DNA from: Gemmiger sp. An50
Lineage (GTDB): Bacteria; Bacillota; Clostridia; Oscillospirales; Ruminococcaceae
Length of the DNA: 64,000 nt
Direction: 5' to 3'
Assembly: GCF_002161595.1 (NCBI RefSeq)
Contig: NZ_NFID01000009.1
Location: 1-64,000 of the forward strand
In this document: in pieces, positions 9,572 to 19,300 of the stretch
How positions within the stretch are numbered: the stretch's first letter is position 1
Layout of the letters: every line of letters starts with the position of its first letter
The notes under the pieces: generated by a model
Told to the model about the DNA's origin: nothing
The model's input: the letters and a program-made list of their open reading frames with translations, nothing else
Database searches by the model: none
Position numbers and translations under genes: made by a program

Positions 9572-9600
9572 TTGCTTAATTTCGTTCAAACGAATATACT
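9572..9600 (+). promoter_or_regulatory. Promoter of the defence operon with palindromic spacer
   Basis: TTGCTT (9572-9577) and TATACT (9595-9600) are separated by 17 bases. The spacer contains the perfect palindrome TTCGTT-CA-AACGAA (9581-9594). Such a site is well placed for autoregulation by the small HTH protein encoded next. The rest of the 9424-9640 stretch shows no gene. Confidence 0.6.
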
Positions 9601-9648
9601 AATAATAATTGAGTGTAAGCCCATAAGAGAAACTTTGAGGTGTCACAA

Positions 9649-9870
9649 GTGAACGGATATATGACAGTGCAAGAAGCTGCTGAAAAATGGGGCGTGACCC
9701 CCCGACAAGTTCAAATTTTGTGCAAAGAAAACCGAGTTGCTGGGGCGGCGCGCATGAGTCGGATTTGGATTATTCCAGACAATGCAGAAAAACCGACAAC
9801 TGATAAAAGAGGACAAGGTAGGGAAAGAAATGATTCTCAAAAGCACCATGTATCAAAAACAGAATATTGA
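9649..9870 (+). CDS. Small helix-turn-helix protein
   Basis: This is a protein of about 73 residues. The segment MTVQEAAEKWGVTPRQVQIL is an excisionase/MerR-like winged HTH, followed by IWIIPDN and a charged tail. GTG 9649 is preferred because GAGGTG lies six bases upstream; GTG 9640 and ATG 9661 are alternatives. It overlaps the following methyltransferase by about 40 bases, which implies coupled translation. Placed first in a restriction-modification operon, it may act as a controller protein, or it may serve as a recombination directionality factor. The sequence does not decide between these. Confidence 0.65.
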   Translation: MNGYMTVQEAAEKWGVTPRQVQILCKENRVAGAARMSRIWIIPDNAEKPTTDKRGQGRERNDSQKHHVSKTEY

Positions 9871-10936
9871 TTTATCTTCCGCACCTTGGACGATGCATGA
9901 GTTTTTTGCTGGCAGTGGTCTTGTTGCGTATGGTCTAAGAGAAATGTTCTCTCCCGTTTGGGCAAATGATATCAGCGAACAGAAGGCCGCCGTTTATGAG
10001 GCTAATTTTGGGCGTGAGCGGTTTGTGCTGGACGACATCAAGAATATCAGGGGGAGCAACTTACCTTTCGCTCACCTCTCCTGGGCCAGTTTTCCTTGTC
10101 AGGATTTGTCTCTGGCTGGTTCTATTGGCGGAATCCATGCGTCCCGCAGTGGCTTGGTTTGGGAATGGCTACGGGTACTGGACGAGATGGACGAAAAACC
10201 TAAGATTCTATTGTTGGAGAATGTGGCGGGATTGCTGTCTACAAACGGTGGCGACAATTACCGTGTTCTTCATCTGGCGCTCGTAGAGCGAGGATATCGT
10301 TGCGGGGCCATCTTGCTGAATGCTTCCCATTTTGTGCCCCAATCCCGACCGAGGGTGTTCATTATTGCTGTACAAGAAGACTGTTCTATTCCAAAGGAAT
10401 TAGTTGGGGATGAACCATGCTGGCTACACAATAATGCAGCGATACAACTGGGCCACGAACTGCCGGGCTGGGTGTGGTGGTATACAGAAAAACCTCCGCG
10501 CCGTGTTGTGTCTCTTAAAGATATTGTGGAGGACAGCGCGCCATTTGATAAAGATGACGTTTTACGGCTGGTTCCCGAGCGGCATCAAGCAAAATTGCGT
10601 GCGCACGATGCCGTATACGCCACAGGCTATCGTAGGACGAGAAACGGAACACAGCAGTTGGAGCTGCGTTTTGATGGGATTGCGGGTTGCTTGCGAACGC
10701 CAGAAGGCGGGAGTAGTAAGCAGTATCTGGTGGTCAAGAAGAACGGCCAGACTCACGCGCGTCTCTTGACCGTGCGCGAAGCTGCCAGACTGATGGGGGC
10801 ACCAGACAGTTTTCTACTTCCAGGTAGCTATAACGACGGATATAAAGCGATGGGTGATGCCGTGGCCGCCCCGGTCGCACGGTTTATAGGAGAGCGTTTC
10901 CTGACAAAAATTGCGGAGGCTGTATACGATGATTAG
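9830..10936 (+). CDS. DNA (cytosine-5-)methyltransferase
   Basis: This is a C5-cytosine DNA methyltransferase of 368 residues from ATG 9830, which has a purine-rich site (GGTAGGGAAAG) upstream. The motif order is standard: FAGSG (motif I, 26-30), SFPCQDLSL with catalytic Cys90 (motif IV), LLENVAG (motif VI), QSRPRVF (motif VIII), a variable target-recognition region, then MGDAVAAPVARFIG at the C terminus (motif X). It modifies a DNA target to protect against the partner nuclease or to alter gene expression. Its stop overlaps the next gene by eight bases. The recognition site cannot be read from sequence alone. Confidence 0.92.
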   Translation: MILKSTMYQKQNIDLSSAPWTMHEFFAGSGLVAYGLREMFSPVWANDISEQKAAVYEANFGRERFVLDDIKNIRGSNLPFAHLSWASFPCQDLSLAGSIGGIHASRSGLVWEWLRVLDEMDEKPKILLLENVAGLLSTNGGDNYRVLHLALVERGYRCGAILLNASHFVPQSRPRVFIIAVQEDCSIPKELVGDEPCWLHNNAAIQLGHELPGWVWWYTEKPPRRVVSLKDIVEDSAPFDKDDVLRLVPERHQAKLRAHDAVYATGYRRTRNGTQQLELRFDGIAGCLRTPEGGSSKQYLVVKKNGQTHARLLTVREAARLMGAPDSFLLPGSYNDGYKAMGDAVAAPVARFIGERFLTKIAEAVYDD

Positions 10937-11864
10937 TCCTGAAGAACGCCTGAAAGCGTTTCAATCTGAAAACCATATCACCACGAAGGGGCCCCTGTCT
11001 TTGGTCGTACAATTTACCCGTATGGTGAAAGATAAGGACTTTCCGCTGAATCCAGATGACTTCCAGACGAGCAGTAAAGGGCAGGTTGCCGGGCTTGGTG
11101 GAGCCAATCTGAAAAAGATACTAAAAGAACACGGCATTACCCAACAGTTGTCCTCCGAAGGCGGGAGAACCAGCCGGGGTAGCATGGGCCTGATGATTAA
11201 GTACGTGGACTTTTTGAACGAATGGAATGCAGAAGAATCCGTGGATTTTTCCGTGATCGAGGACTTTTGGGCCGAGCAGGTGCGTGAATACTTTAGAAAT
11301 CAGCCGTTCGTTCTGACTGCAGACACGTCTAAAACTATCGGAGCAAATCTGGATGAACTGTTTGAGCAGGCGAAAAAACGCCAGAGTCAAAATCCCGGTA
11401 CACAGTATCTCGGTACTGTGTTGCAACATCTTGTCGCGGCGAAGCTTTGTTTGATCATGCCGGAAAACTCTTTCGAAATTCACGGGGCATCCGTTGCCGA
11501 TGGTCCCACGGATCGCAACGGCGATTTTGTCATCGGCAGTACGGTCATCCATTGTACGACCATGCCTGGCGCCTTGCTGATTGAAAAATGCAAGGCTAAT
11601 CTCCGCGCTGGTTGCCGTCCCGTCATTATCACGATTTTTGAGCGCGTACATACCGCTCTTAATCTTGCCGAAGACGCTGGATTGGCCGGACGCGTAGAGG
11701 TATGGGATGTTCAGCAGTTTTTATCTGCTAACGTTTATGAGCATAGCCTTTTCGACGAGACAAGGCGAAACTCTACTCTCTCCGGAATAATCGACCGATA
11801 CAACAAAATTGTGCTGGAAGCAGAAACAGATCCCAGTCTCCGCATAGAGTTTGAAGCCAGGTGA
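10929..11864 (+). CDS. DUF4928-like protein, candidate restriction endonuclease partner
   Basis: The 311-residue soluble protein follows the methyltransferase with an overlap of eight bases; ATG 10929 has GCGGAGG upstream. It resembles the DUF4928 family found beside cytosine methyltransferases, but this is recalled from family context and not proven. The middle of the protein contains a DRNGDFVIGSTVIHCTTMPG stretch followed by IEKCKANL. The spaced Asp, Thr and Lys resemble a PD-(D/E)XK-type nuclease core, supporting a role as the cleaving partner. I would treat the nuclease call as probable, not certain. Confidence 0.65.
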   Translation: MISPEERLKAFQSENHITTKGPLSLVVQFTRMVKDKDFPLNPDDFQTSSKGQVAGLGGANLKKILKEHGITQQLSSEGGRTSRGSMGLMIKYVDFLNEWNAEESVDFSVIEDFWAEQVREYFRNQPFVLTADTSKTIGANLDELFEQAKKRQSQNPGTQYLGTVLQHLVAAKLCLIMPENSFEIHGASVADGPTDRNGDFVIGSTVIHCTTMPGALLIEKCKANLRAGCRPVIITIFERVHTALNLAEDAGLAGRVEVWDVQQFLSANVYEHSLFDETRRNSTLSGIIDRYNKIVLEAETDPSLRIEFEAR

Positions 11865-11870
11865 TTTGTA

Positions 11871-12314
11871 GTGGCGGATATTTTCGATGCAGAAAAACGG
11901 TCCGACATCATGCGACAGGTCAAGTCCAAAAAGAATAAGTCCACTGAACTGCGTTTGATTGAAATATTCAAGCATAACGGAATCACAGGCTGGCGAAGAA
12001 ACTATCAAGTAAAGGGACATCCCGATTTTGTATTTCCCAAGGAAAAGATCGCTGTGTTTGTGGATGGTTGCTTCTGGCACGGACATGATTGTCGGAATAC
12101 ACGTCCCGCCGACCATCAGGAATATTGGCAGAAGAAACGTGAACGGAATATGAAGCATGACCAAGAGGTAACCGCACTATTTAAGGCAAGAGGCTGGATT
12201 GTATTGCGGATTTGGGAGTGCGAGTTGAAGAAGAAAAATGAAGAGTTCTTAAGTGAGAAACTATTAAGCTTGTTAAATAGTAAAAGAACCCTTATGTCCA
12301 AGGAGGAACCATAG
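11871..12314 (+). CDS. vsr: Very short patch repair endonuclease (Vsr)
   Basis: The 147-residue protein matches the Vsr family, which nicks DNA at T:G mismatches left by deamination of 5-methylcytosine. It shows the SDIMRQVKSKKNKSTELRL start, GHPDFVF with the catalytic Asp52, and the zinc/active-site motif DGCFWHGHDC, then WQKKRERNM and the W-x-VLRIWECEL strand. A Vsr gene between two cytosine methyltransferases is a typical pairing. The GTG start at 11871 lies six bases after the previous stop. Confidence 0.93.
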   Translation: MADIFDAEKRSDIMRQVKSKKNKSTELRLIEIFKHNGITGWRRNYQVKGHPDFVFPKEKIAVFVDGCFWHGHDCRNTRPADHQEYWQKKRERNMKHDQEVTALFKARGWIVLRIWECELKKKNEEFLSEKLLSLLNSKRTLMSKEEP

Positions 12315-12316
12315 TT

Positions 12317-13366
12317 ATGCCGGTTGCAGCGGTAGACTTATTTTGTGGTGTAGGCGGTCTCACCCACGGATTGGAACTCGCAGGGGTTCCTGTAGTTGTA
12401 GGTGTTGATGTTGAAAATTCATGCAAATTTGCATATGAACATAATAATCGTGCACGATTTGTTTTGCGCGATGTTACTCAACTTGCAAGCGATGAATTAG
12501 AAAACTACTTTCCTGAAGGAACTACAAAAGTACTTGTGGGATGTGCCCCATGTCAACCGTTTTCCACATATTCGCTTAGATACAATAAAAACGGTAAGAA
12601 GGATGATAAATGGCGGCTGCTATACTACTTTGCCAATTTAGTTGAAGCCGTACTTCCGGAAATAGTATCTATGGAAAATGTTCCGCAACTGTCCCACGAA
12701 CCAGTTTTTAACGACTTCATTAGCAAGTTACAAGAACTACAGTACCATTGCTGCTGGAAAATCGTTAACTGCGCTGACTATGGCGTTCCACAAAGCAGGC
12801 GACGATTGGTTCTTTTGGCATCAAGGCTTGGAAATATAGAATTGATTCCTCCGTTATTTGACGAGGAACATTATTTAACGGTTAGAGATGCAATTGGAAA
12901 CTTACCATATCTTGAAGATGGTGCAGTCGATCCTGACGACCCTCTTCATAGAGCCAGTCGATTATCGCAAACAAATAGACGAAGAATTCGGCAATCAGTG
13001 CCAGGTGGATCATGGAAAGATTGGGATGATGATTTAAAATTACCTTGTCACAAAAAAGCTTCTGGTAAAGGGTATCGTGCAGTATATGGTCGTATGGAAT
13101 GGGATAAGCCATCGCCGACAATTACTACCCAGTACTATGGGTATGGAAATGGTCGCTTTGGGCATCCTGAACAAAATCGAGCTCTCTCTATGCGTGAAGG
13201 CGCATTATTGCAATCCTTTCCACCGGAGTATCAATTCCTTGATCCCGAACATTTTGAGACCAATCGAAGTATCGGCGTACACATAGGCAATGCCGTCCCT
13301 GTAGAATTGGGGCGAGCAATAGGACTTAGCATTATGGATCACTTAAATAACATGGGGGTGAGATAA
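12317..13366 (+). CDS. Second DNA (cytosine-5-)methyltransferase
   Basis: This 349-residue C5-cytosine methyltransferase has motif I VDLFCGVGGLTHGLE (6-20), the catalytic GCAPCQPFS (Cys79), SMENVPQ, QSRRRLVLLAS and the C-terminal IGNAVPVELGRAIG. Its sequence is clearly different from the first methyltransferase and from here the DNA is AT-rich, so the two probably have separate origins. The next gene overlaps its stop by one base (ATAATG), so this enzyme is coupled to the DUF262 and HEPN genes. It may recognise a different DNA site or supply the second strand specificity. Confidence 0.93.
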   Translation: MPVAAVDLFCGVGGLTHGLELAGVPVVVGVDVENSCKFAYEHNNRARFVLRDVTQLASDELENYFPEGTTKVLVGCAPCQPFSTYSLRYNKNGKKDDKWRLLYYFANLVEAVLPEIVSMENVPQLSHEPVFNDFISKLQELQYHCCWKIVNCADYGVPQSRRRLVLLASRLGNIELIPPLFDEEHYLTVRDAIGNLPYLEDGAVDPDDPLHRASRLSQTNRRRIRQSVPGGSWKDWDDDLKLPCHKKASGKGYRAVYGRMEWDKPSPTITTQYYGYGNGRFGHPEQNRALSMREGALLQSFPPEYQFLDPEHFETNRSIGVHIGNAVPVELGRAIGLSIMDHLNNMGVR

Positions 13367-14415
13367 TGTCTACTAAGCAGGTCACTATTAGCGAGGCGCA
13401 AAAAGTTGCTGCTGAAGAGCAAATTAGCAAATTGAGGAAAGAAATTGACTATAACACACGCGATTATACGATAGACTTCTTAATCCAACAATTTAGGTCT
13501 GATGAGTTTTATATTCCCGACGAATATCAACGACAGTATATTTGGAATGAGGCGGACAAAAATCGATTCGTAGAGTCAATTCTTTTAGGACTTCCTATAC
13601 CGCTCATGTTCTTTTCTGATACTGAAGATGGCCGTTGTGAGATAATTGACGGAGCGCAGCGAACTCAAGCTATGGAAGAGTTTATGTCTGGCGACTTAGT
13701 TTTATCTGGTCTGAAAAAACTTAATTCATTAAACGGCTTTTCCTACAACGATGTACCAGCCTATTTTCGCAAGAAATTTGATAAAACCAATATGCGAGTA
13801 ATTGTGTTGTCTGATGATACTTCATTGGAAATCCGGCAGGAAATATTCAACAGAATTAACACAACAGGAAGAGAGGCTAAGCCAAGCGAAGTCCGTCGAG
13901 GGAGTTTTAGGGGTCCATTTATGGATTTCTTAATGTCATGCACTGAAGACGATATATTCAAAGAAGTGTGTCCTATAAGCGATACTATGAAAAAACGGTA
14001 TGAGCAGTTGGAATTGGTGATTAGATTCTTTGCATTTTTAGACCATTATCAGGAGTTTAATCATCGCGTTGATAGTTTTTTAGATGATTACATTGAGAGC
14101 ACAAAAGATTCTTTTGACGGCGAAAAAATGAAAACAGAATTTGATCGAATGCTCAGTTTTGTAAAAAAATACTTCCCATTTGGTTTCGCGAAGACTTCAC
14201 GGGCCAAATCTACACCAAGAGTTCGCTTTGAAGCTATCTCTGTTGGTGTCGCATTGGCCTTGCGTGAAAAGCCTGACTTGGTTCCTCAGTCGATGGAATG
14301 GCTTGATTCGGAGGAGTTCAAACGCCATACAACTACCCATGCCAGTAATTCCCCTGCAAGGGTAAGCGGACGCATTCTTTATGTAAAAAATATGCTTCTT
14401 GAAGGTGCTGATTAA
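13366..14415 (+). CDS. DUF262 (ParB/GmrS-N-like) protein
   Basis: The 349-residue protein has the DUF262 signature: YQRQYIW at 54-60, NRFVESILLGLPIPLMFF, and IIDGAQRTQAMEEF at 93-106. DUF262 has a ParB/sulfiredoxin-like fold and forms the nucleotide-sensing half of GmrSD-type modification-dependent nucleases. The DUF1524 His-Asn nuclease half is absent here, so the protein is not a complete GmrSD. It is coupled by one-base overlaps to the methyltransferase before and the HEPN gene after. A sensing or regulatory role for the HEPN effector is a reasonable inference. Confidence 0.82.
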   Translation: MSTKQVTISEAQKVAAEEQISKLRKEIDYNTRDYTIDFLIQQFRSDEFYIPDEYQRQYIWNEADKNRFVESILLGLPIPLMFFSDTEDGRCEIIDGAQRTQAMEEFMSGDLVLSGLKKLNSLNGFSYNDVPAYFRKKFDKTNMRVIVLSDDTSLEIRQEIFNRINTTGREAKPSEVRRGSFRGPFMDFLMSCTEDDIFKEVCPISDTMKKRYEQLELVIRFFAFLDHYQEFNHRVDSFLDDYIESTKDSFDGEKMKTEFDRMLSFVKKYFPFGFAKTSRAKSTPRVRFEAISVGVALALREKPDLVPQSMEWLDSEEFKRHTTTHASNSPARVSGRILYVKNMLLEGAD

Positions 14416-15095
14416 TGCAAGCTATTTTGGATATGTTTGATGAGCGTGTTCAAGAAATTGACTTGTATTTCGAAGCGATAAAGGAATTAGACAGGGGCTC
14501 TATTGGACACGCTACCGATACTCACTATTTTAATGAAGAATTTATAAAAATATTAAAAGCCAATACTTTGCTCATGATCTACAACCTGGTGGAATCAACC
14601 GTAATGGGGGGAATCCTTGAGATATACGATAAAGTTAAACAGGAAGGTCTTACTTATTCTGGAGTTAGGAAAGAAATCAAGGATATTTGGTTTGCATATA
14701 AATTCATGCAGGTATATGATCAGCAAGCTCATTTTAACTCATACAAGAGCAAAGCGCTTGAAATTATTAATTCTATACTTAATGGAGAGATAATTGAATT
14801 AGATAGAAAGGCCACAGCCATTAGTGGAAACCTTGACGCACAACAAATACGGAATGTATGCAATGAGCATGGAATCAGATTTAGTGCTGAAGAAGGAAGC
14901 CGAGGTGGTATTGTTCTTGAGACAGTAAAGGAAAGACGAAACGATCTTGCTCATGGGACCTTGTCCTTTGCAGAATGCGGCAGAGATTATAGTATTGATC
15001 AGCTTATTGATATAAAAAAAGAAACAGTCCTATTTTTGAAAGGGCTTTTAACTGGCATGAAAAAATATTACGATGAGCAACAATATAAACTTTGA
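14415..15095 (+). CDS. HEPN-domain protein, candidate RNase effector
   Basis: This 226-residue, mainly helical protein overlaps the DUF262 stop by one base. It has an R-x4-H motif in ERRNDLAHG (Arg175, His180), the signature of HEPN RNases, after a helical N-terminal region (IKILKANTLLMIYNLVESTV). It resembles the MAE_28990/MAE_18760 type of HEPN proteins often seen in defence loci. It could cleave RNA when the DUF262 partner or the methylation state signals infection. The biochemical role is not shown by sequence. Confidence 0.78.
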   Translation: MQAILDMFDERVQEIDLYFEAIKELDRGSIGHATDTHYFNEEFIKILKANTLLMIYNLVESTVMGGILEIYDKVKQEGLTYSGVRKEIKDIWFAYKFMQVYDQQAHFNSYKSKALEIINSILNGEIIELDRKATAISGNLDAQQIRNVCNEHGIRFSAEEGSRGGIVLETVKERRNDLAHGTLSFAECGRDYSIDQLIDIKKETVLFLKGLLTGMKKYYDEQQYKL

Positions 15096-15186
15096 AAACA
15101 CCACTATTTCATCGGAAATATTCATAAAAGGCTGGCTATTTTTGCCTACGTGTGCTATTGTGTCTTGCTACAAGGAGGCGAGACGT

Positions 15187-15477
15187 ATGAACAACACACT
15201 GAAGCTACTGTATGACAGATTGTATACCGCTTTACCCATGTCAGAGGCTGAGCAGGAAATCGAAACTTGTCACCGGCAACTCATTGAGCGCCTGGAAAAA
15301 CCGGAGAGAAAACTGGTGCTCCGAATCATGGACGCACAGGGCCTGATTGCAGAGGAACGCTCCGTGGACAGTTTCCTTTGCGGGTTTAAATTGGCGTGGG
15401 AACTGGCATATGAACTGAATCACTTTGAAATGGACAGGCATCCATCTCCAGTGGAAGAAGCGGAGATGGATGCCTGA
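15187..15477 (+). CDS. Small conserved protein, DUF6809-like
   Basis: The 96-residue acidic protein starts at ATG 15187 with AAGGAGG upstream; the in-frame extension to 15073 overlaps the HEPN gene and lacks a good site. It looks like the short helical protein (MNNTLKLLYDRLYTALP, then FLCGFKLAWELAYEL) common in Clostridia mobile elements, which I recall as DUF6809. Its function is unknown. The DNA is GC-richer than the HEPN gene, so it seems to belong to the element backbone, not to the cargo. Confidence 0.7.
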   Translation: MNNTLKLLYDRLYTALPMSEAEQEIETCHRQLIERLEKPERKLVLRIMDAQGLIAEERSVDSFLCGFKLAWELAYELNHFEMDRHPSPVEEAEMDA

Positions 15478-15485
15478 TTCTATCC

Positions 15486-16358
15486 CTACTTAATGACAAG
15501 GGTGCCGCCCAGCCGATACCGGCACAGTCCAAAGCCTGTTTCAGATCGCTCTAAAATGGTCTCCGGGATTTGTTTCAGATACTTCCGCCCAAAGCTGGTG
15601 GTGCCGAAATATGCGTCAAAGTTGGCCACCGGCAGCACCACCCAGTCGGAGTCCTCCGGCTTATTGGCAAGGTAGTAGGCCGCCAGCGTCTCCACCATCT
15701 CCACGGGAACGCCCTTAGGCGTGAGGCTGCGAAGTTGCACCACCAATGCGGGTGGAAGTATCGGCTCCTCTGTCCGGAGCGGCCCCAGCTCCAGAGCCTG
15801 GGCCAGAAAACTGTCAAACCGCAGGCCCCACTGCCCCTTGGTGGTGGGGGCAAACAGGGGGATCTGCATCTGAATTACCTTGTCCCGCCAGGCACGGTCA
15901 AAGCCTTTCTCAATGGAGGCGCACTTCTTTTGAGCGCTGCTGGATACCCGCTCGGGATTTTCCCGCACAAAATCCACCACCCGATGCACATGCCTGTGAA
16001 ACCATCCGCTGCCGTTTTCCTCCACAAGGCCGGGAAACTCCCCATGGAGTTTTCCAAAATCACTGCTGAACTGCCACGCCTCCCGAGGCGTGGCTTTTTT
16101 GCTGCTTGGCACACTGCACCAGGCGCACAGACCCCGCTTGGCATAGTCGATTCGCTCCCGGGGCGCTTTGACCGGGCTGCCATCCTCGTTATGAAACAGA
16201 AACCCTCTTGCCAGGATGGTCAGCACCCGGTTGAGTCCCTCGAAATCCAAAATGGTGTCGAAGGTAAAGAGGCCCAGGTAGGTGGTGTCCTGCTTGTTCC
16301 GGGCGGTGTACTTTACCGCACCGGTGTAGTCCTGAAATTCCTTCCACTCATTCAGCAT
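15486..16358 (-). CDS. Unknown protein coupled to the RdRP-like gene
   Basis: The 290-residue protein starts at ATG 16358, inside the end of the upstream polymerase-like gene, with CTGGAGGTGG before it. I recognise no domain. Visible features are a CAWCSVPSSKKATPREAW segment with a Cys-x2-Cys pair that could bind metal, a GWFHRHVHRVVDFVRENP stretch rich in His and Arg, and a winged-helix-like C terminus (GRKYLKQIPETILERS). No signal peptide or membrane segment is seen. The 11-base overlap implies production with the RdRP-like protein, so it is a candidate cofactor or template-binding partner. Confidence 0.75.
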   Translation of the reverse strand: MLNEWKEFQDYTGAVKYTARNKQDTTYLGLFTFDTILDFEGLNRVLTILARGFLFHNEDGSPVKAPRERIDYAKRGLCAWCSVPSSKKATPREAWQFSSDFGKLHGEFPGLVEENGSGWFHRHVHRVVDFVRENPERVSSSAQKKCASIEKGFDRAWRDKVIQMQIPLFAPTTKGQWGLRFDSFLAQALELGPLRTEEPILPPALVVQLRSLTPKGVPVEMVETLAAYYLANKPEDSDWVVLPVANFDAYFGTTSFGRKYLKQIPETILERSETGFGLCRYRLGGTLVIK

Positions 16359-19300
16359 GATCCACCTCCAGCACATGTTCCTCAATATGATCCGGCAGCA
16401 GATCCCACAGTAGGTTCCGCTTGCCCAGGGCTACCACATAGGGCGCCGCCAGGCTGGGCCGGACGATCTTGTCCAACAGCTTGCGGCAGACCTTGGACAC
16501 CACGGCCCGCTCGTTGCCGCTGAAAGGGGCGGACAGATAGGCCTCCATCATCTTCTGGAAGGCCGGGGAGTCCGCCGGGCGGCGGAGCTGCTTCCGTTCC
16601 CGGGCTGCCGCCAGATCGTCCGTATCACAGACCAGATCTCCCAGCAGACGGAACCCGCCGTGGCGGAAGTCGGTCAGAAGATCGTAGTAGTCGGCTCCCT
16701 CCGGCAGCCACTCCCGCAGAAATTCTTCTCTCTGCCCTTCTGCCATCAGGTGCCACTGCTGTTCCACGATTGCCTTTCGCAGAACGGCGATACGCTCCGG
16801 GGAAAGCTGCTGGAAGAAGGCATACAGCTCGTCGCTGTCGTAGAGTTCCTCTTGCCCCCTGGCGTAGAGGATACGATCGATGTCCGTTTTCCGCTGCTGT
16901 CCCTTGGCGGGGGCGCGGCAGGCCCGAATGCGGGAAAGACAGTGCTCGTAGTCCCACAGCAAGGCAGAGACAGAAGAAAGAATGTTCTCATCCAACTGTT
17001 TTTTCCAGTTTCGCTCCTGAGCGAAGGCGAATAGTTCGCTGTCCTTCGCTGGTTTCTCCTGAATCTTCGGCGTGTTGCGCTCCAGCTGGCGGGCCAGCCA
17101 GGGCAATCGCTCCACCGGGGAGTCCACCGTGTCCCAGTCGATCCCGGCAAAGAAGGTCTCCAGCCGCTCCCGGTGGGTGGGCTCATACCAGGCGCGGTTA
17201 CGCTCCTCCGCACGCTCCACCAGGTACTTGTATTGGAGGAAGGGGGTGCGTTTCACGCTTTTCCTGCTGAGAAATTTATCCAGGTTGGGCCGCACACCGG
17301 TCTTGGCCGCGTCGATCTCCAGTCCGCTGTAGATGGCCAGGGCCTCCAAGTCCCGGCGGCACCGCTTGCGCTCCTCCGGGTCGGCGTGGTTGTTGTAGGC
17401 GATGACGCTGCGATCCAGGGCGGCGTTGCAGATCTGTCCAATGCGGGCAGCAAAGGTGTTCTCCACCGTCTGAAACCGGGCCTGCCAGTCGTTAGCGTCG
17501 GACTTGGGTGCGGACAAGGATGGAATTTTCAGCAGGGGCAGGTTGGCGTTATTGGAGAGCTGCTGATGGACATCGTAGTCATAGTTCCGCTTCACACATC
17601 GGTTCAGAATGGGATCGGCAATGGTCTTGATGAGGTCGCCGTCGTAGTCGGCGCCGCCCAGCCGCTCCGCTGCCAAACTGTCAGCGGTCACCATGACCAC
17701 ATCGGTGAGGTGGCCCAGGTAGTGTTGGCGCAGGTCGTCTCCCCCCGGATACACCGACAGCTGCAATTCCTCGTTCCGGGCGATGTGGGGATTGCGCAGC
17801 AGAGTACAGCTGTCCTCATGGTCATAGGCTGCACCAGGAGCAAAGAAGCTGTCCTCCGCAAAGAAATCTCCCATCACCTGATTGCAGAAGTCCCGCTCAC
17901 CGGGCAACTGGAACACACGGGGCGCAATTAACTGCCGCAGCAGTTCCAACAGATCACCGGAGAGGAATCGGTTGTCCCCTGGCACCAGCAACCGCCCAAC
18001 GGCGTAGCCTCGGAGGATCTTCCGGGCCTGCCCATCCAGCTGTTCCGCGTAGATAGGTTCCCGGATAAACTTCGGGTTCTTCTCCAACACCCGGGCCATG
18101 ATGTTCGCCCGACTTCCTTTTGACTGGCTCAGGCCCCGGCGAAAGTATTCCTGCTGATATGCTTCATTGGCACGAAAGTTATAGTAGGCCGTCTCGGTGG
18201 CCTTGGTCAGCCATTGCCGGGGGTCATCCTCTGGACTGTGGCTCCAGCCATCCGGCAGGTCGGCGGGGCGAAACTCCTCCAGCTGGATGGAGAGGGTGGA
18301 GAGAAATTGATAGTTGAGCTCCACCAGCTTCTCTGGCTCCGTCTTACTCAGGTTGGTGATGTACAGGGCGTGGTTGTAGTCCCGAAAAGCGTCCCAATAG
18401 TCCTCCCAGGTCATACCGTTCTCCCGCAGCCAGCCGTAGGCTTTGAACTGGCTGCGGGTGAGGATGATGTCCACACTGCGGACAGGGTGCGCCTTGCCCC
18501 AGATGTCCACAATGGTCTGGGTGCCGCTGCGCTTCAAAAAATCCTTGAAATCCACCTGATGGAGCATCCCCTTGATGTAGGGCATCCGAATCTGGAAGGA
18601 GGTGTGAGTGTGGCTGCCGCAGCAGGCCTTGTCCACTACCTCGGCGTACTCTTTGGAGATGAGGCCCACGCCGTCAAAGCAGGTGATGTCCAGATCTTCC
18701 AGTGTATCTGCCCGGTAAAAGGTTCCCGGCTCTCTGCCTTCCCGCAGGGTGATGACAGGGGCTCGCTCCACTCTCTTGGTTGGATTGTCTATGACGATGA
18801 CCCGGTGTTTTTTGTCAATGCGGATGCCGTCCACCCGGGTTCCGCTGGAGAACATGAGACCATTGTAGGCGTAGCGTTTGCTGAGCTGGCATCGGTCCAG
18901 CTCCATATTCAGCATGATCCGCTGGCGCATGGGCTCATACAGATCCGCCCGGATGAAGGAGAGACGGGACTGACGGCTCATGCTGGCGGAGCGCTCAAAG
19001 GCCACATAGCGGTGTAGACCGCTGCCGAAGTCCAGGGTGATCCCCTCGGGGCGGAACATGTCTCTGGCCTTCTCCCGGCGGGCCTGCTGCGTCTTTCCGG
19101 TTCCGCGCCGGTCAAAGATTCCGGCGAAGTCCATATAGAACAGCACATCGGAAAGCGATGTGACTTTCTCATCGCTACGCTCCCGCCAACCCTCCCCGTG
19201 GAGTTGGTACATCAGCTGATGGAACATAGCGCAGCTGTCCTGCTCGTGCTTGGCGCCCGGTACCTTGCAGTGCTCGGTGGCACTGCGGTTCAGAGCAAAG

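Noticed and set aside
9782-9830. Upstream extension of the first methyltransferase
   Set aside because: The added residues overlap the HTH gene and lack a ribosome site; ATG 9830 has one.
13366-14415. A complete GmrSD-type modification-dependent nuclease
   Set aside because: Only the DUF262 half is present; I find no DUF1524 His-Asn nuclease motif in this gene or the next.
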